A DNA stretch of 38,572 nt from Rubrivirga sp. GTDB taxonomy: Bacteria; Actinomycetota; Actinomycetes; S36-B12. A program made the position numbers and the translations under genes. Where the stretch lies: the NCBI GenBank assembly GCA_002729215.1, contig PBTV01000033.1:1-38572 (forward strand), read 5' to 3'. Shown piece by piece: positions 1 to 10,350 of this stretch. The stretch's first letter is position 1, and each line of letters opens with the position of its first letter. The notes under the pieces were generated by a model that did not search any database, was not told the origin of the DNA, and was given only the letters and a program-made list of their open reading frames with translations.

Positions 1-152
1 TAGGCGCTTTGGTCCAGATCCTGGACGACGCGCACCACTTCCCAGCCCTGGCTGTCGGCGTAAAAGCGGCAGGCTTCTTCTTGGCTCGCGGGGGACAGGC
101 TGGGGTCTCGTTCCCTCAGGACGCTCAGTCGCACGTAGATGCAGGCCCGCAC
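1..152 (-). CDS. Large serine integrase/recombinase, N-terminal 50 residues (runs off the left edge)
   Basis: Reading leftwards from a GTG at 152, the frame is open to base 1 and encodes 50 residues. They match the start of the resolvase catalytic domain of large serine integrases: a beta strand ACIYVRLS in which Ser10 lies at the position of the catalytic serine and Arg8 two residues before it, then SPASQEEACRFYA, GWEVV and VVQDLDQSA. This corresponds to the SPERQ...C...GWEVV...EDLDVSG pattern of Bxb1-like integrases. Such enzymes recombine attP and attB through a 5' phosphoserine intermediate. The frame has a stop just upstream (162-164), so GTG at 152 is the only ordinary start; no good Shine-Dalgarno is visible. 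The gene is cut by the window, not shown to be broken. Its start lies 19 bases from the end of a truncated ybaK, as expected when the integrase gene sits beside its attachment site. Confidence 0.82.
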   Translation of the reverse strand, partial: MRACIYVRLSVLRERDPSLSPASQEEACRFYADSQGWEVVRVVQDLDQSA

Positions 153-159
153 GGGAGCA

Positions 160-195
160 ATTTATCAGCCTTATTGTTCAGGAAGCTGCCTGCCC
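160..195. other. Probable attachment-site junction of an integrated element
   Basis: YbaK-like protein similarity stops at about base 189 and an integrase reading frame begins at 152. The crossover core of a serine integrase should lie in this interval, making it attL or attR. The core dinucleotide cannot be fixed without the other end of the element. Confidence 0.5.
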
Positions 196-398
196 GATGC
201 GATCACCAGCACCGGATCGCCGTCGGCGAGGAAGATCAACGAGCTTGCGATCTGCCCGACCTCGATCCCCAGGGCCTGGGCAGCCTCGACGGCGGTGCGG
301 GCGCTGTCGTCGAGCCGACGTACCTGACCGCTGACGCCCCGCTGGGCGAGCGCGGTACGCACCGCGATGACGGATTGCTGCTCGGTAGCCTCGGTCAT
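171..398 (-). pseudogene. YbaK/ProX-type aminoacyl-tRNA deacylase, truncated by the adjacent integration
   Basis: The 75-codon frame from ATG 398 matches the N-terminal half of YbaK/EbsC-family editing proteins, which hydrolyse mischarged aminoacyl-tRNA. Recognisable parts are VIAVRTALAQRGVSG, RTAVEAAQALG and IASSLIFLADGDPVLVIASG. Family members are about 150-170 residues. Here similarity ends after IASGR, followed by LPEQ and a TAA at 171-173. The missing half would contain the rest of the deacylase fold, so the product is probably inactive unless the element rebuilds an end. In-frame starts further upstream exist at 416 and 476, but neither has a clear ribosome site and the family start fits 398. 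The truncation point coincides with the start of a serine integrase gene, so integration into the coding sequence is the simplest cause. Confidence 0.7.
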
Positions 399-454
399 GA
401 GCGGTAGGGTATCCATCCGGCCCGTGAGTGATCCTGATCTCAGGCTGCTCGAGG

Positions 455-510
455 CAGGCCACTCGTGATCGGCCACTCAGTACGGGCCTTTCTCGACAGG
501 CCACTCGTGA
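455..510. repeat. Three short GGCCACTC repeats upstream of the ilvB promoter
   Basis: GGCCACTC occurs at 458-465, 471-478 and 499-506. The first and third copies extend to a perfect 14-base repeat (CAGGCCACTCGTGA at 455-468 and 497-510). The last copy overlaps the proposed -35 element of the ilvB leader promoter, so these may be protein-binding sites. No function is known. Confidence 0.45.
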
Positions 511-541
511 CAGATGGGGCTACGGGGGCTACAGTTCTCGG
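507..541 (+). promoter_or_regulatory. Promoter of the ilvB leader transcript
   Basis: A -35 GTGACA (507-512), a 17-base spacer and a -10 TACAGT (530-535) end exactly six bases before the GTG of the leader peptide at 542. The predicted transcript therefore begins at or next to the start codon (leaderless). Confidence 0.65.
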
Positions 542-580
542 GTGGCACGGATTCTCGTAGTAGTACCCAGGCGCGCCTGA
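542..580 (+). CDS. ilvB leader peptide with an Ile-Leu-Val-Val-Val run
   Basis: A 12-codon frame from GTG 542 encodes [12 protein letters not shown] and stops at TGA 578-580. Five consecutive branched-chain codons (ATT CTC GTA GTA GTA, 551-565) are the expected sensor of charged Ile, Leu and Val tRNAs. A hairpin with perfect seven-base arms (571-577 with 598-604) begins at the end of the peptide, and a U-tailed terminator hairpin follows at 606-638 before ilvB. Leader peptides of this kind have been predicted before ilvB in Corynebacterium, Mycobacterium and Streptomyces, so the assignment rests on both the sequence and known biology. Ribosome stalling at the Val codons should reduce termination when branched-chain amino acids are scarce. 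A -10 box lies six bases upstream, so the peptide is probably read from a leaderless message. Confidence 0.85.
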   Translation: MARILVVVPRRA

Positions 581-605
581 CGACGCACCCCGTCGACGGC
601 GCGCT

Positions 606-638
606 CCCTCCTACCCACCCCGGGTGTGGAGGGTTTTT
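606..638 (+). terminator. Attenuator terminator before ilvB
   Basis: CCCTCC (606-611) pairs with GGAGGG (628-633), with further inner pairing of CCCACCC with GGGTGTGG, followed by five T residues (634-638). An alternative partner for GGGTG (622-626) is CACCC at 586-590, which could serve as an antiterminator. The terminator lies 40 bases before the ilvB start and 25 after the leader stop. Confidence 0.8.
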
Positions 639-678
639 CATTCTCACGACCGGAAAGTCTCAGGACAGGAAAGAGCAC

Positions 679-2421
679 ATGGGCGAGCAAATCACCGGAG
701 CCGAATCGCTGGTGCGGTCCCTCGAGGCCGCCGAGGCGGACGTCGTCTTCGGAATCCCCGGAGGAGCCATTCTTCCCGCATACGACCCCTTGATGGACTC
801 CACCAAAGTGCGGCACATCCTGGTACGCCACGAACAGGCGGCCGGTCACGCCGCCGAGGGATACGCCGGTGCGACAGGTCGGGTGGGCGTGTGTATGGCG
901 ACGAGTGGACCGGGGGCCACCAACCTCGTCACACCGATCGCGGACGCTCATATGGACTCGATCCCCCTGGTGGCCATCACCGGCCAGGTCCCCAGCCCCG
1001 CCATCGGGACCGACGCATTCCAGGAAGCGGACATCCGCGGCATCACGATGCCGATCACCAAGCACAACTACCTCATCACCGATCCCGACGAGATCCCGCG
1101 GGCGATCAACGAGGCGTTCCACTTGGCTGCGAGCGGACGGCCGGGCCCGGTGCTGGTGGACATTTCTAAGGATGCGCTGCAAGCCGACACCGAGTTCTCC
1201 TGGCCATCGGAGATCGACCTTCCCGGGTACCACCCGACGACGCGGCCGCACTCCAAGCAGATCCGCGAGGCTGCTCGCGCGGTCCTGTCCGCCCGGCAAC
1301 CGGTTCTCTACGTCGGCGGAGGAGTCATCCGCGGTGGAGCCACCGCGGCGCTCTATCAACTCGCCGAACTCACGGGTATCCCCGTTGTCACCACCTTGAT
1401 GGCTCGGGGTGCGTTCCCCGACTCGCACCCGCAGAACCTGGGCATGCCCGGGATGCACGGCACGGTCGCAGCGGTTGGGGCGCTGCAGCAATCAGACCTT
1501 CTCATCACGCTGGGAGCCCGATTCGACGACCGCGTCACCGGCAAGCTGTCGACGTTCGCGCCGAAGGCCTCCGTCATCCACGCCGACATCGACCCGGCGG
1601 AAATCGGCAAGAACAGAACCGCGGATATCCCGATCGTCGGCGATGTTGCGGAGATCATCCCCGAATTGATCATCGCGATCGAGGCTGAAATCTCCGAAGG
1701 TTCCCACCTCGACTACAGCGATTGGTGGAACCAACTGAACCGGCTCCGGGAGACGTATCCACTCGGCTACGACCTGCCCGAGGACGGATCGCTGTCACCG
1801 CAGTACGTCATCGAGCGGCTCGGAGCGCTGTCCGGCCCGGACAGCATCTACGCGGCGGGAGTGGGGCAACACCAGATGTGGGCCGCACAGTTCGTCGGCT
1901 ACGAGCGGCCGGGTACGTGGCTCAACTCCGGCGGACTCGGCACGATGGGGTTTGCCGTTCCCGCAGCGATGGGAGCAAAAGTCGGACGCCCCGATACGAC
2001 GGTGTGGGCCGTGGACGGTGACGGATGCTTCCAGATGACCAACCAGGAGTTGGCCACGTGCTCCATCAACGACATCCCGATCAAGGTTGCACTCATCAAC
2101 AATTCCAGCCTCGGAATGGTGCGCCAGTGGCAGACGTTGTTCTATAACGAGCGCTACTCGAACACCGATCTGCACTCGCACTCGTTCCCAGATTTCGTGA
2201 AGTTGGCCGAGGCGTACGGCTGCTACGGATTGCAGGTGACGAACGCCGACGACGTCGACAGCACGATCGAGAAAGCTCTTGCAATGAACGATGCCCCCGT
2301 CGTTATCGATTTCCGAGTGCACAAAGACGCCATGGTGTGGCCGATGGTTGCGGCGGGAACCAGCAACGACGACATGATGGTCGCCCGAGCTATGGCGCCT
2401 GAGTGGGGGAGTGACGACTGA
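679..2421 (+). CDS. ilvB: Acetolactate synthase (acetohydroxyacid synthase) large subunit
   Basis: This is the thiamine-diphosphate enzyme that condenses two pyruvates to acetolactate, or pyruvate with 2-oxobutyrate to acetohydroxybutyrate, the first shared step of valine, leucine and isoleucine synthesis. The 580-residue protein has the full family layout. The N-terminal TPP (PYR) domain contains the catalytic glutamate in [14 protein letters not shown] (Glu52). A central FAD-binding domain follows, and then the C-terminal PP domain with the GDGCFQMT and INNSS elements that bind the Mg-diphosphate. ATG 679 was chosen because an AGGAAAG ribosome site lies just upstream and family similarity starts there; the frame is open further back to 514, across the attenuator. 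Its TGA overlaps the ilvN start by one base, so the two subunits are translationally coupled. Expression is predicted to be controlled by the ILVVV leader and terminator upstream. Confidence 0.97.
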   Translation: MGEQITGAESLVRSLEAAEADVVFGIPGGAILPAYDPLMDSTKVRHILVRHEQAAGHAAEGYAGATGRVGVCMATSGPGATNLVTPIADAHMDSIPLVAITGQVPSPAIGTDAFQEADIRGITMPITKHNYLITDPDEIPRAINEAFHLAASGRPGPVLVDISKDALQADTEFSWPSEIDLPGYHPTTRPHSKQIREAARAVLSARQPVLYVGGGVIRGGATAALYQLAELTGIPVVTTLMARGAFPDSHPQNLGMPGMHGTVAAVGALQQSDLLITLGARFDDRVTGKLSTFAPKASVIHADIDPAEIGKNRTADIPIVGDVAEIIPELIIAIEAEISEGSHLDYSDWWNQLNRLRETYPLGYDLPEDGSLSPQYVIERLGALSGPDSIYAAGVGQHQMWAAQFVGYERPGTWLNSGGLGTMGFAVPAAMGAKVGRPDTTVWAVDGDGCFQMTNQELATCSINDIPIKVALINNSSLGMVRQWQTLFYNERYSNTDLHSHSFPDFVKLAEAYGCYGLQVTNADDVDSTIEKALAMNDAPVVIDFRVHKDAMVWPMVAAGTSNDDMMVARAMAPEWGSDD

Positions 2422-2945
2422 TGTCTCGACACACTCTGTCCGTTCTCGTCGAAGACAAGCCCGGCGTGCTTGCGCGAGTGGCGAGCTTGTTCTCACGACG
2501 CGGCTTCAACATCGAATCTCTGGCCGTCGGCCCGACTGAGGTGCCTGAGGTCTCGCGTATGACGATCGTTGTCAACGTCGACCGCCTGCCTTTGGAGCAG
2601 GTCACCAAGCAGTTGAACAAGCTGATCAACGTGCTCAAGATCGTCGAACTCGAAGACGATGGTTCTGTTCAGCGCGAGATCATGCTGGTCAAGGTCAAGG
2701 CGACGCTCGACACCCGCTCGCACATCCTCGAAACGGTCCAGTTGTTCCGGGCCAAGGTCGTCGATGTGAGCAATGAGGCCGTGACCATCGAAGCCACTGG
2801 CGCGCACGACAAACTCGAAGCATTGCTGCGCGTCCTGGAGCCCTTCGGCGTCAGCGAACTGGTCAAGTCGGGGCTCGTGGCCGTCGGCCGAGGGTCACGC
2901 TCGATTAGCGAGCGCAGCCTTCGTTCGGTCGAGCGCCCCGCCTGA
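2421..2945 (+). CDS. ilvN: Acetolactate synthase small (regulatory) subunit
   Basis: The 174-residue protein is the regulatory partner of IlvB and is needed for full activity and valine feedback inhibition. Residues 1 to about 78 form an ACT domain (HTLSVLVEDKPGVLARVASL, then RRGFNIESLAVGPTE). The C-terminal half carries the second conserved domain of actinobacterial IlvN/IlvH proteins (REIMLVKVKA, then the FRAKVVDVS segment). Length is normal. ATG 2421 overlaps the ilvB stop (TGATG), indicating coupled translation. Confidence 0.97.
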   Translation: MSRHTLSVLVEDKPGVLARVASLFSRRGFNIESLAVGPTEVPEVSRMTIVVNVDRLPLEQVTKQLNKLINVLKIVELEDDGSVQREIMLVKVKATLDTRSHILETVQLFRAKVVDVSNEAVTIEATGAHDKLEALLRVLEPFGVSELVKSGLVAVGRGSRSISERSLRSVERPA

Positions 2946-2974
2946 CCGCACTGAACCAGACCCACCTAGCCCGA

Positions 2975-4039
<1,065 letters not shown>

Positions 4040-4045
4040 TCCCGG

Positions 4046-4429
4046 ATGGCGGGCGCGGCTGGAGACACCAAGGTTTGTGCTTCCTGCGGTCGAGTGATGA
4101 CCTGGCGCAAAGCCTGGGAACGCACGTGGGATGACGTCAAGTACTGCTCGGATGCCTGCCGCAAGCGCAAGATCGGACCACAGGACACAGCGCTGGAGCA
4201 GTCGATCGTTCAGATGCTCGATCAGCGACAAGCCGGGGCGACGATCTGCCCGAGTGAAGCGGCGAAGTTCGTTGGTGCCGACAGCTGGCGCGAATTGATG
4301 GAGCCCGCCAGGCGAGCTGCCAGACGTTTGGTCGCCAGAGGCGAAGCGGAGATAACGCAACAGGGTCGAGTAGTGGATCCGTCAACAGCCAAGGGCCCCA
4401 TTCGCATTCGAAAGGTTGATCGCCGATGA
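4046..4429 (+). CDS. DUF2256-DUF3253 fusion protein (zinc knuckle plus winged helix)
   Basis: Residues 8-41 match DUF2256: CASC at 11-14, the W-R-K-x-W-E-R-x-W-D core, then YCSDAC with Cys34 and Cys38, giving a likely four-cysteine zinc site. Residues about 46-127 match DUF3253: [27 protein letters not shown], a glycine turn, and QQGRVVDPS followed by GPIRIRK, which looks like a small winged helix. Neither domain has an established biochemical role that I know of. The gene starts six bases after ilvC. Its TGA overlaps the ATG of the next gene (ATGA), a photolyase-family protein, so the two are almost certainly co-translated. From general knowledge DUF2256 proteins often occur beside cryptochrome/photolyase genes, so a role in DNA binding or in servicing that flavoprotein is a reasonable guess but unproven. 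Confidence 0.85.
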   Translation: MAGAAGDTKVCASCGRVMTWRKAWERTWDDVKYCSDACRKRKIGPQDTALEQSIVQMLDQRQAGATICPSEAAKFVGADSWRELMEPARRAARRLVARGEAEITQQGRVVDPSTAKGPIRIRKVDRR

Positions 4430-5661
4430 GCCGCACCCCGCTGCCGGCACCACCGGCGGACACCGATGGAGTCGTCGACTGGGTGAGCCATCATCTCGGC
4501 GACTTGGCGAGTGGTGATCCAACACCGTCACCCACTCGGGGTGGTCAAGCAGCAGCAGACGCGGCTCTCGACGGCTTCGACGTCACCGGATATGCGCGCC
4601 GGCGCAACGGCGTGCTCCCGCTCTCGGCCAGGGGTGCCTCTCGGCTGTCGCCCTACATCCGCCATGGCCTGCTGACTCTGCCGCGGGTGTATGAGCACGT
4701 GAAGTCCGGGCCAGCGTCGGACGTGGAGAAGTTCCGTGACGAACTGCTGTGGCAGGAATACGCGCGTCAGCTGTACGCGCGCATGGGTTCAGCGACCCGG
4801 ACGTCGCTTCGTTTCGCCGTCCGGGACGAGTACCCGCCGGGGGAGAATCCGTGGGACGTTGAGGCGTCCTGTTTGCAAGAGTCCTGGCGCGAACTCGTGG
4901 ACACCGGTTACCTGACCAACCAGGCGCGCATGTGGCTCTCCTCGCATTGGACCGTGCGTCAGGGCTGGGGTTGGCGTGACGGCGAAGACTTATTCTTTCG
5001 CCATCTACTCGACGGTTCGCGAGCGGCCAACAGATCGGGTTGGCAATGGACCGTCGGCGCGTTGACGGGAAAGCCTTACGGCTTTTCACGATGGCAGGTC
5101 GAGAAGAGGGCGCCGGAGTTGTGCCGGCGGTGCCCGGTGAGCGACGCCTGCCCCATTCAGGATTGGCCCGAGGACCAGCGCCCCGAACCTCGCTCGATGG
5201 TGGATCCCCGGATGCGTCGCGATGATGATGTGGAAACAACGGCGGGACCCATCGATCCTCGGGTGGAGGGTCGACCCGAAGCCGTATGGATCACCGCCGA
5301 GAGCCTGGGACGCGACGATCCCGCGATGACAGCCCACGCCGACCTTCCCGTGGTCTTCGTATTCGATGACGCGCTTTTACGGCGATTACGGTTGAGCTTC
5401 GCGCGATTGACTTTTCTGGCCGAGGCCCTCGCCGACCTGTCGCTCGAACGACAGGTGCAGACCTACCGCGGGAACGTCTCGGAAACACTCGCCGATGTCG
5501 GTCCGGTAGCCGCGACGTTCACCCCTGTACCGGGGTGGCGTCGAATCTCTGCGCGCGTCACCATCGCGGCCACCTACCCGTGGCCGTGGCTGCGTCGACC
5601 GCACGGTGGGTCGATCACATCCTTCACAGCGTGGTCTAAGTCACGTGCGTCCCGTCGCTAG
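4426..5661 (+). CDS. Photolyase/cryptochrome-family protein with swapped domain order and four candidate Fe-S cysteines
   Basis: The N-terminal part (about residues 45-230) is the FAD/catalytic domain normally at the C-terminus: [30 protein letters not shown] (the Glu and Trp of the lesion pocket), [10 protein letters not shown] (Asn, Arg and Met of the pocket), WRDGE, and AANRSGWQW, which keeps the Asn facing flavin N5 and the first Trp of the electron chain. Next comes GKPY, then C233-x2-C236-x5-C242-P. With Cys149 (SCLQESW) these are the only four cysteines and are spaced like the [4Fe-4S] ligands of iron-sulfur bacterial photolyases. After an acidic linker (about 255-283), residues 284-405 resemble the alpha/beta antenna domain normally at the N-terminus: [37 protein letters not shown] and SFTAWSK. 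DNA repair or light sensing is likely. The start overlaps the preceding gene by four bases. The permutation is inferred by eye and needs a structure model. Confidence 0.8.
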   Translation: MSRTPLPAPPADTDGVVDWVSHHLGDLASGDPTPSPTRGGQAAADAALDGFDVTGYARRRNGVLPLSARGASRLSPYIRHGLLTLPRVYEHVKSGPASDVEKFRDELLWQEYARQLYARMGSATRTSLRFAVRDEYPPGENPWDVEASCLQESWRELVDTGYLTNQARMWLSSHWTVRQGWGWRDGEDLFFRHLLDGSRAANRSGWQWTVGALTGKPYGFSRWQVEKRAPELCRRCPVSDACPIQDWPEDQRPEPRSMVDPRMRRDDDVETTAGPIDPRVEGRPEAVWITAESLGRDDPAMTAHADLPVVFVFDDALLRRLRLSFARLTFLAEALADLSLERQVQTYRGNVSETLADVGPVAATFTPVPGWRRISARVTIAATYPWPWLRRPHGGSITSFTAWSKSRASRR

Positions 5662-5664
5662 GCT
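5659..5664 (+). promoter_or_regulatory. -10 element of serA (leaderless start)
   Basis: TAGGCT ends six bases before the serA GTG at 5671. The TAG is also the stop codon of the photolyase gene. No Shine-Dalgarno lies before serA, fitting transcription that begins at the start codon. Confidence 0.6.
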
Positions 5665-5670
5665 TCCCCC

Positions 5671-7257
5671 GTGTCTGCATCCCGAGTATTGATCGCCGAA
5701 GAACTATCTCCTGCGACCGTCGAGGCCTTGGGCCCGGACTTCGAGGTGGTTCGCTGTGACGGAGCCAATCGCGATGAGTTGATTCCTGCGATAGCGGATG
5801 TCGACGCGATTTTGGTCCGGTCGGCGACGAAGGTCGACGCGGAGGCCATCGCTGCGGCGAAGCGTCTCAAGGTCATCGCGCGCGCGGGCGTCGGGTTGGA
5901 CAACGTCGACGTCAAGGCCGCCACCCAGGCGGGCGTCATGGTGGTGAACGCTCCCACTTCCAACATCGTCAGCGCCGCAGAGTTGGCGGTGGGACTATTG
6001 CTCGCCAGCGCGCGCAATATCGTGCCCGCGAATTCCGCGCTGCACCGTGGTGAGTGGAAGCGTTCCAAGTACACCGGCGTCGAGGTGACGGACAAGACCG
6101 TCGGCATCGTGGGGCTCGGCCGGATCGGGATCCTCGTTGCACAGCGCCTCGCCGCGTTCGGCGTGAACCTGATCGCGTACGACCCCTACGTTCAGCCAGC
6201 GCGCGCGGCCCAACTGGGTGTGCACATGGTCACCCTCGACGAGTTACTGGCCGACGCCGACTTCATCACCGTGCACCTGCCCAAGACGCCGGAGACAGTC
6301 GGTCTTATCGGGGAAGAAGCGCTCGGCAAGGTTAAGCCGACGGTTCACATCATCAATGCCGCGCGCGGCGGCATCGTGGATGAGGCCGCGCTGTTCACCG
6401 CGATGACCGAAGGCCGGGTAGCCGGAGCCGGTCTGGATGTCTACGCGTCTGAGCCGTGCACCGACTCGCCGCTCTTCACACTGGAGAACGTCGTGGCGAC
6501 ACCCCACCTGGGCGCCTCCACCGACGAGGCTCAAGAGAAGGCAGGCATTGCGGTCGCCAAGTCGGTTCGCTTGGCGTTGGCAGGGGAGTTGGTCCCCGAT
6601 GCGGTCAACGTGCAGGGCGGGCAGATCGACGAAGCCGTCAAGGCGGTTTTGCCGCTGGCGGAGCGGATCGGCGCGGTTGCTTGCGGATTGGCGACCGCTG
6701 CCGTCGAGCGAGTGGATATCGAAGTCCTCGGCGAAATCGTGGAGCACGACGTCCGCGTGCTCGAACTGTCAGCTCTCAAGGGAGTCTTCCAAGTACTCAT
6801 TCACGATCCGGTGTCGTATGTGAATGCGCCGGTGCTGGCTGAGCAGCGCGGAGTGGACGTTGCTTTGACAACGCAAAGCGCGAGCGGTGATCACCGTTCG
6901 CTGGTGCGCGTCAAGCTGACCCTGACCGATGGCTCAACCGTGCGCGTGGGCGGCACGGTGGCGAGCCCTCGGCAGCTCGGCAAGATCGTGGAGGTGGACG
7001 ATTTCGACGTCGACGTACCGCTCAGCGATCATCTGGCCTTCTTCCGCTACCACGACAAAACGGGCGTAGTTGGCATCGTCGGAAATCTCCTAGGTGACGC
7101 GGGAATCAATATCGGTGGCATGCAGGTGAGTCGCGACGACAGTGAGCACGCGCTGATTGTTCTCACCGTCGACTCGCCGATTCCTGCCGAATTGTTGGAT
7201 CAGATCACCGACAACATCGGTGCGCATTCCGGCCGTTTCGTGACCTTGATCTCGTAA
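5671..7257 (+). CDS. serA: D-3-phosphoglycerate dehydrogenase (long form with ASB and ACT domains)
   Basis: SerA oxidises 3-phosphoglycerate to 3-phosphohydroxypyruvate with NAD, the first step of serine synthesis. The 528-residue protein is the long type. Residues 1 to about 315 hold the substrate and NAD domains, with ARAGVGLDNVD, the dinucleotide loop GLGRIG near residue 149, NAARGGIVDE and the catalytic histidine in TPHLGAST. Residues about 320-450 form the allosteric substrate-binding domain. Residues about 455-528 form an ACT domain (KTGVVGIVGNLLGDAGINIG) that binds serine for feedback control in mycobacterial enzymes. GTG 5671 is the family start and lies six bases after a TAGGCT -10 box, with no ribosome site, so a leaderless message is likely. 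It converges on leuA on the other strand, 62 bases away. Confidence 0.97.
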   Translation: MSASRVLIAEELSPATVEALGPDFEVVRCDGANRDELIPAIADVDAILVRSATKVDAEAIAAAKRLKVIARAGVGLDNVDVKAATQAGVMVVNAPTSNIVSAAELAVGLLLASARNIVPANSALHRGEWKRSKYTGVEVTDKTVGIVGLGRIGILVAQRLAAFGVNLIAYDPYVQPARAAQLGVHMVTLDELLADADFITVHLPKTPETVGLIGEEALGKVKPTVHIINAARGGIVDEAALFTAMTEGRVAGAGLDVYASEPCTDSPLFTLENVVATPHLGASTDEAQEKAGIAVAKSVRLALAGELVPDAVNVQGGQIDEAVKAVLPLAERIGAVACGLATAAVERVDIEVLGEIVEHDVRVLELSALKGVFQVLIHDPVSYVNAPVLAEQRGVDVALTTQSASGDHRSLVRVKLTLTDGSTVRVGGTVASPRQLGKIVEVDDFDVDVPLSDHLAFFRYHDKTGVVGIVGNLLGDAGINIGGMQVSRDDSEHALIVLTVDSPIPAELLDQITDNIGAHSGRFVTLIS

Positions 7258-7319
7258 ACCCGCGTCGCCCATGCGCGCCATCGGGCATGACGTCCGGTTG
7301 GCTGCGACGGCGATTCGTT

Positions 7320-9213
<1,894 letters not shown>

Positions 9214-9243
9214 GAACCGTCGGCCTGGGGATGCAGCGAGCCA

Positions 9244-9288
9244 GTAGGCAACTACTCGGTAGGCGACGACTCAGTAGGCTCTTGCACC
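9244..9288 (+). repeat. Three 15-base tandem units before leuB
   Basis: GTAGGC recurs at 9244, 9259 and 9274 with a 15-base period. Units one and two agree at 12 of 15 positions (GTAGGCAACTACTCG and GTAGGCGACGACTCA); the third keeps only the GTAGGC head. The third copy supplies the leuB -10 box. Confidence 0.5.
9275..9280 (+). promoter_or_regulatory. Probable -10 element of leuB
   Basis: TAGGCT lies eight bases before the leuB ATG, which has no ribosome site. A leaderless or nearly leaderless transcript is likely. Confidence 0.5.
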
Positions 9289-10341
9289 ATGGCGCGAGAT
9301 CTAAACCTTGCTCTGATTCCCGGCGACGGCATCGGCACTGAGGTCGTTGCCGAAGCGATGAAAGTCCTCGACGCGGTCGCCCCGAAGGCGGGGATCAACG
9401 TCTCGACCACGCACTACGACTTGGGCGCAACCCGATACAACGCCACAGGCGAGCTGCTCCCGGATGCTGTCATCGAGGAACTACGAGCCAATGACGCCAT
9501 ATTGCTCGGGGCTATAGGCGACCCCTCTGTTCCGCCCGGAGTCCTCGAGCGTGGTGTTCTGCTGCCCTTGCGTTTCGTGATGGACCACCACGTGAACCTC
9601 AGGCCGGTCAAGTTGTATCCCGGCGTCCAGGGACCACTTGCGGGTGGAAAGGCAATCGACTTCGTCGTGTGCCGTGAGGGCACGGAGGGTCCGTACGTCG
9701 GGGCCGGGGGTGTGTTGCGTCGAGACACGCCCCAAGAAGTGGCGACCGAAGAAAGTTTGAACACCGCGTTCGGCGTGGAGCGGATTGTTCGCGATGCCTT
9801 CGAGCGTGCAACCAAGAGGCGTAAGCACGTGACGCTAGTGCACAAGACCAACGTCTTGACGAATGCCGGATCCTTGTGGAAGCGGACCTTCGATCGCGTT
9901 GCGTCAGAATTCGATCACGTGGCCACGGATTACCAGCACGTCGATGCAGCGGCGATGTTCTTCATCACCAACCCCGATCGATTCGACGTTGTCGTGACGG
10001 ACAACCTGTTCGGCGACATCTTGACCGATATCGGAGCTGCCATCGGTGGAGGAATCGGGCTGGCGGCCAGCGGAAACATCGATCCGTCTCGATCGAACCC
10101 GTCAATGTTCGAGCCGGTGCATGGTTCGGCTCCCGACATCGCAGGGCAGGGCAAGGCCGATCCGACGGCAACCGTTATGTCCTTGGCGATGCTGCTCGAC
10201 CATGTCGGGGAGAGCGAGGCGTCCGCGTGGGTGGAGGCCGCTGTGGCATCTGACCTAGAAGCACGGGGCGATGCGGTTCGCTCGACATCGCAGATCGGCG
10301 ACGCGCTCGCCGCCGGTGCTGCGGGGAATGCAGATCGGTAG
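9289..10341 (+). CDS. leuB: 3-isopropylmalate dehydrogenase
   Basis: LeuB oxidises and decarboxylates 3-isopropylmalate to 2-oxoisocaproate with NAD, the third leucine-specific step. The 350-residue protein shows the isocitrate/isopropylmalate dehydrogenase fold. It begins [14 protein letters not shown], has the substrate arginines around [19 protein letters not shown], the Lys of VHKTNVL, and the metal-binding aspartates in [17 protein letters not shown]. The adenine-binding [17 protein letters not shown] segment is also present. ATG 9289 fits the family start; an open frame extends upstream to 9034 but crosses the leuA leader. The TAG stop (10339-10341) is embedded in the -10 box of ilvE. 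Confidence 0.97.
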   Translation: MARDLNLALIPGDGIGTEVVAEAMKVLDAVAPKAGINVSTTHYDLGATRYNATGELLPDAVIEELRANDAILLGAIGDPSVPPGVLERGVLLPLRFVMDHHVNLRPVKLYPGVQGPLAGGKAIDFVVCREGTEGPYVGAGGVLRRDTPQEVATEESLNTAFGVERIVRDAFERATKRRKHVTLVHKTNVLTNAGSLWKRTFDRVASEFDHVATDYQHVDAAAMFFITNPDRFDVVVTDNLFGDILTDIGAAIGGGIGLAASGNIDPSRSNPSMFEPVHGSAPDIAGQGKADPTATVMSLAMLLDHVGESEASAWVEAAVASDLEARGDAVRSTSQIGDALAAGAAGNADR

Positions 10342-10344
10342 GTT
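10339..10344 (+). promoter_or_regulatory. -10 element of ilvE (leaderless start)
   Basis: TAGGTT ends six bases before ATG 10351 and shares its TAG with the leuB stop codon. No Shine-Dalgarno is present. Confidence 0.55.
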
Positions 10345-10350
10345 CACGCC

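Noticed and set aside
9-407. A 132-codon plus-strand open frame
   Set aside because: It is antisense to the serine integrase start and truncated ybaK, both of which have recognisable motifs.
7258-7319. Imperfect GCCCATG/CATCGGGC hairpin between serA and leuA as a bidirectional terminator
   Set aside because: The stem is bulged and there is no T-run on either strand, so it is too weak to list.
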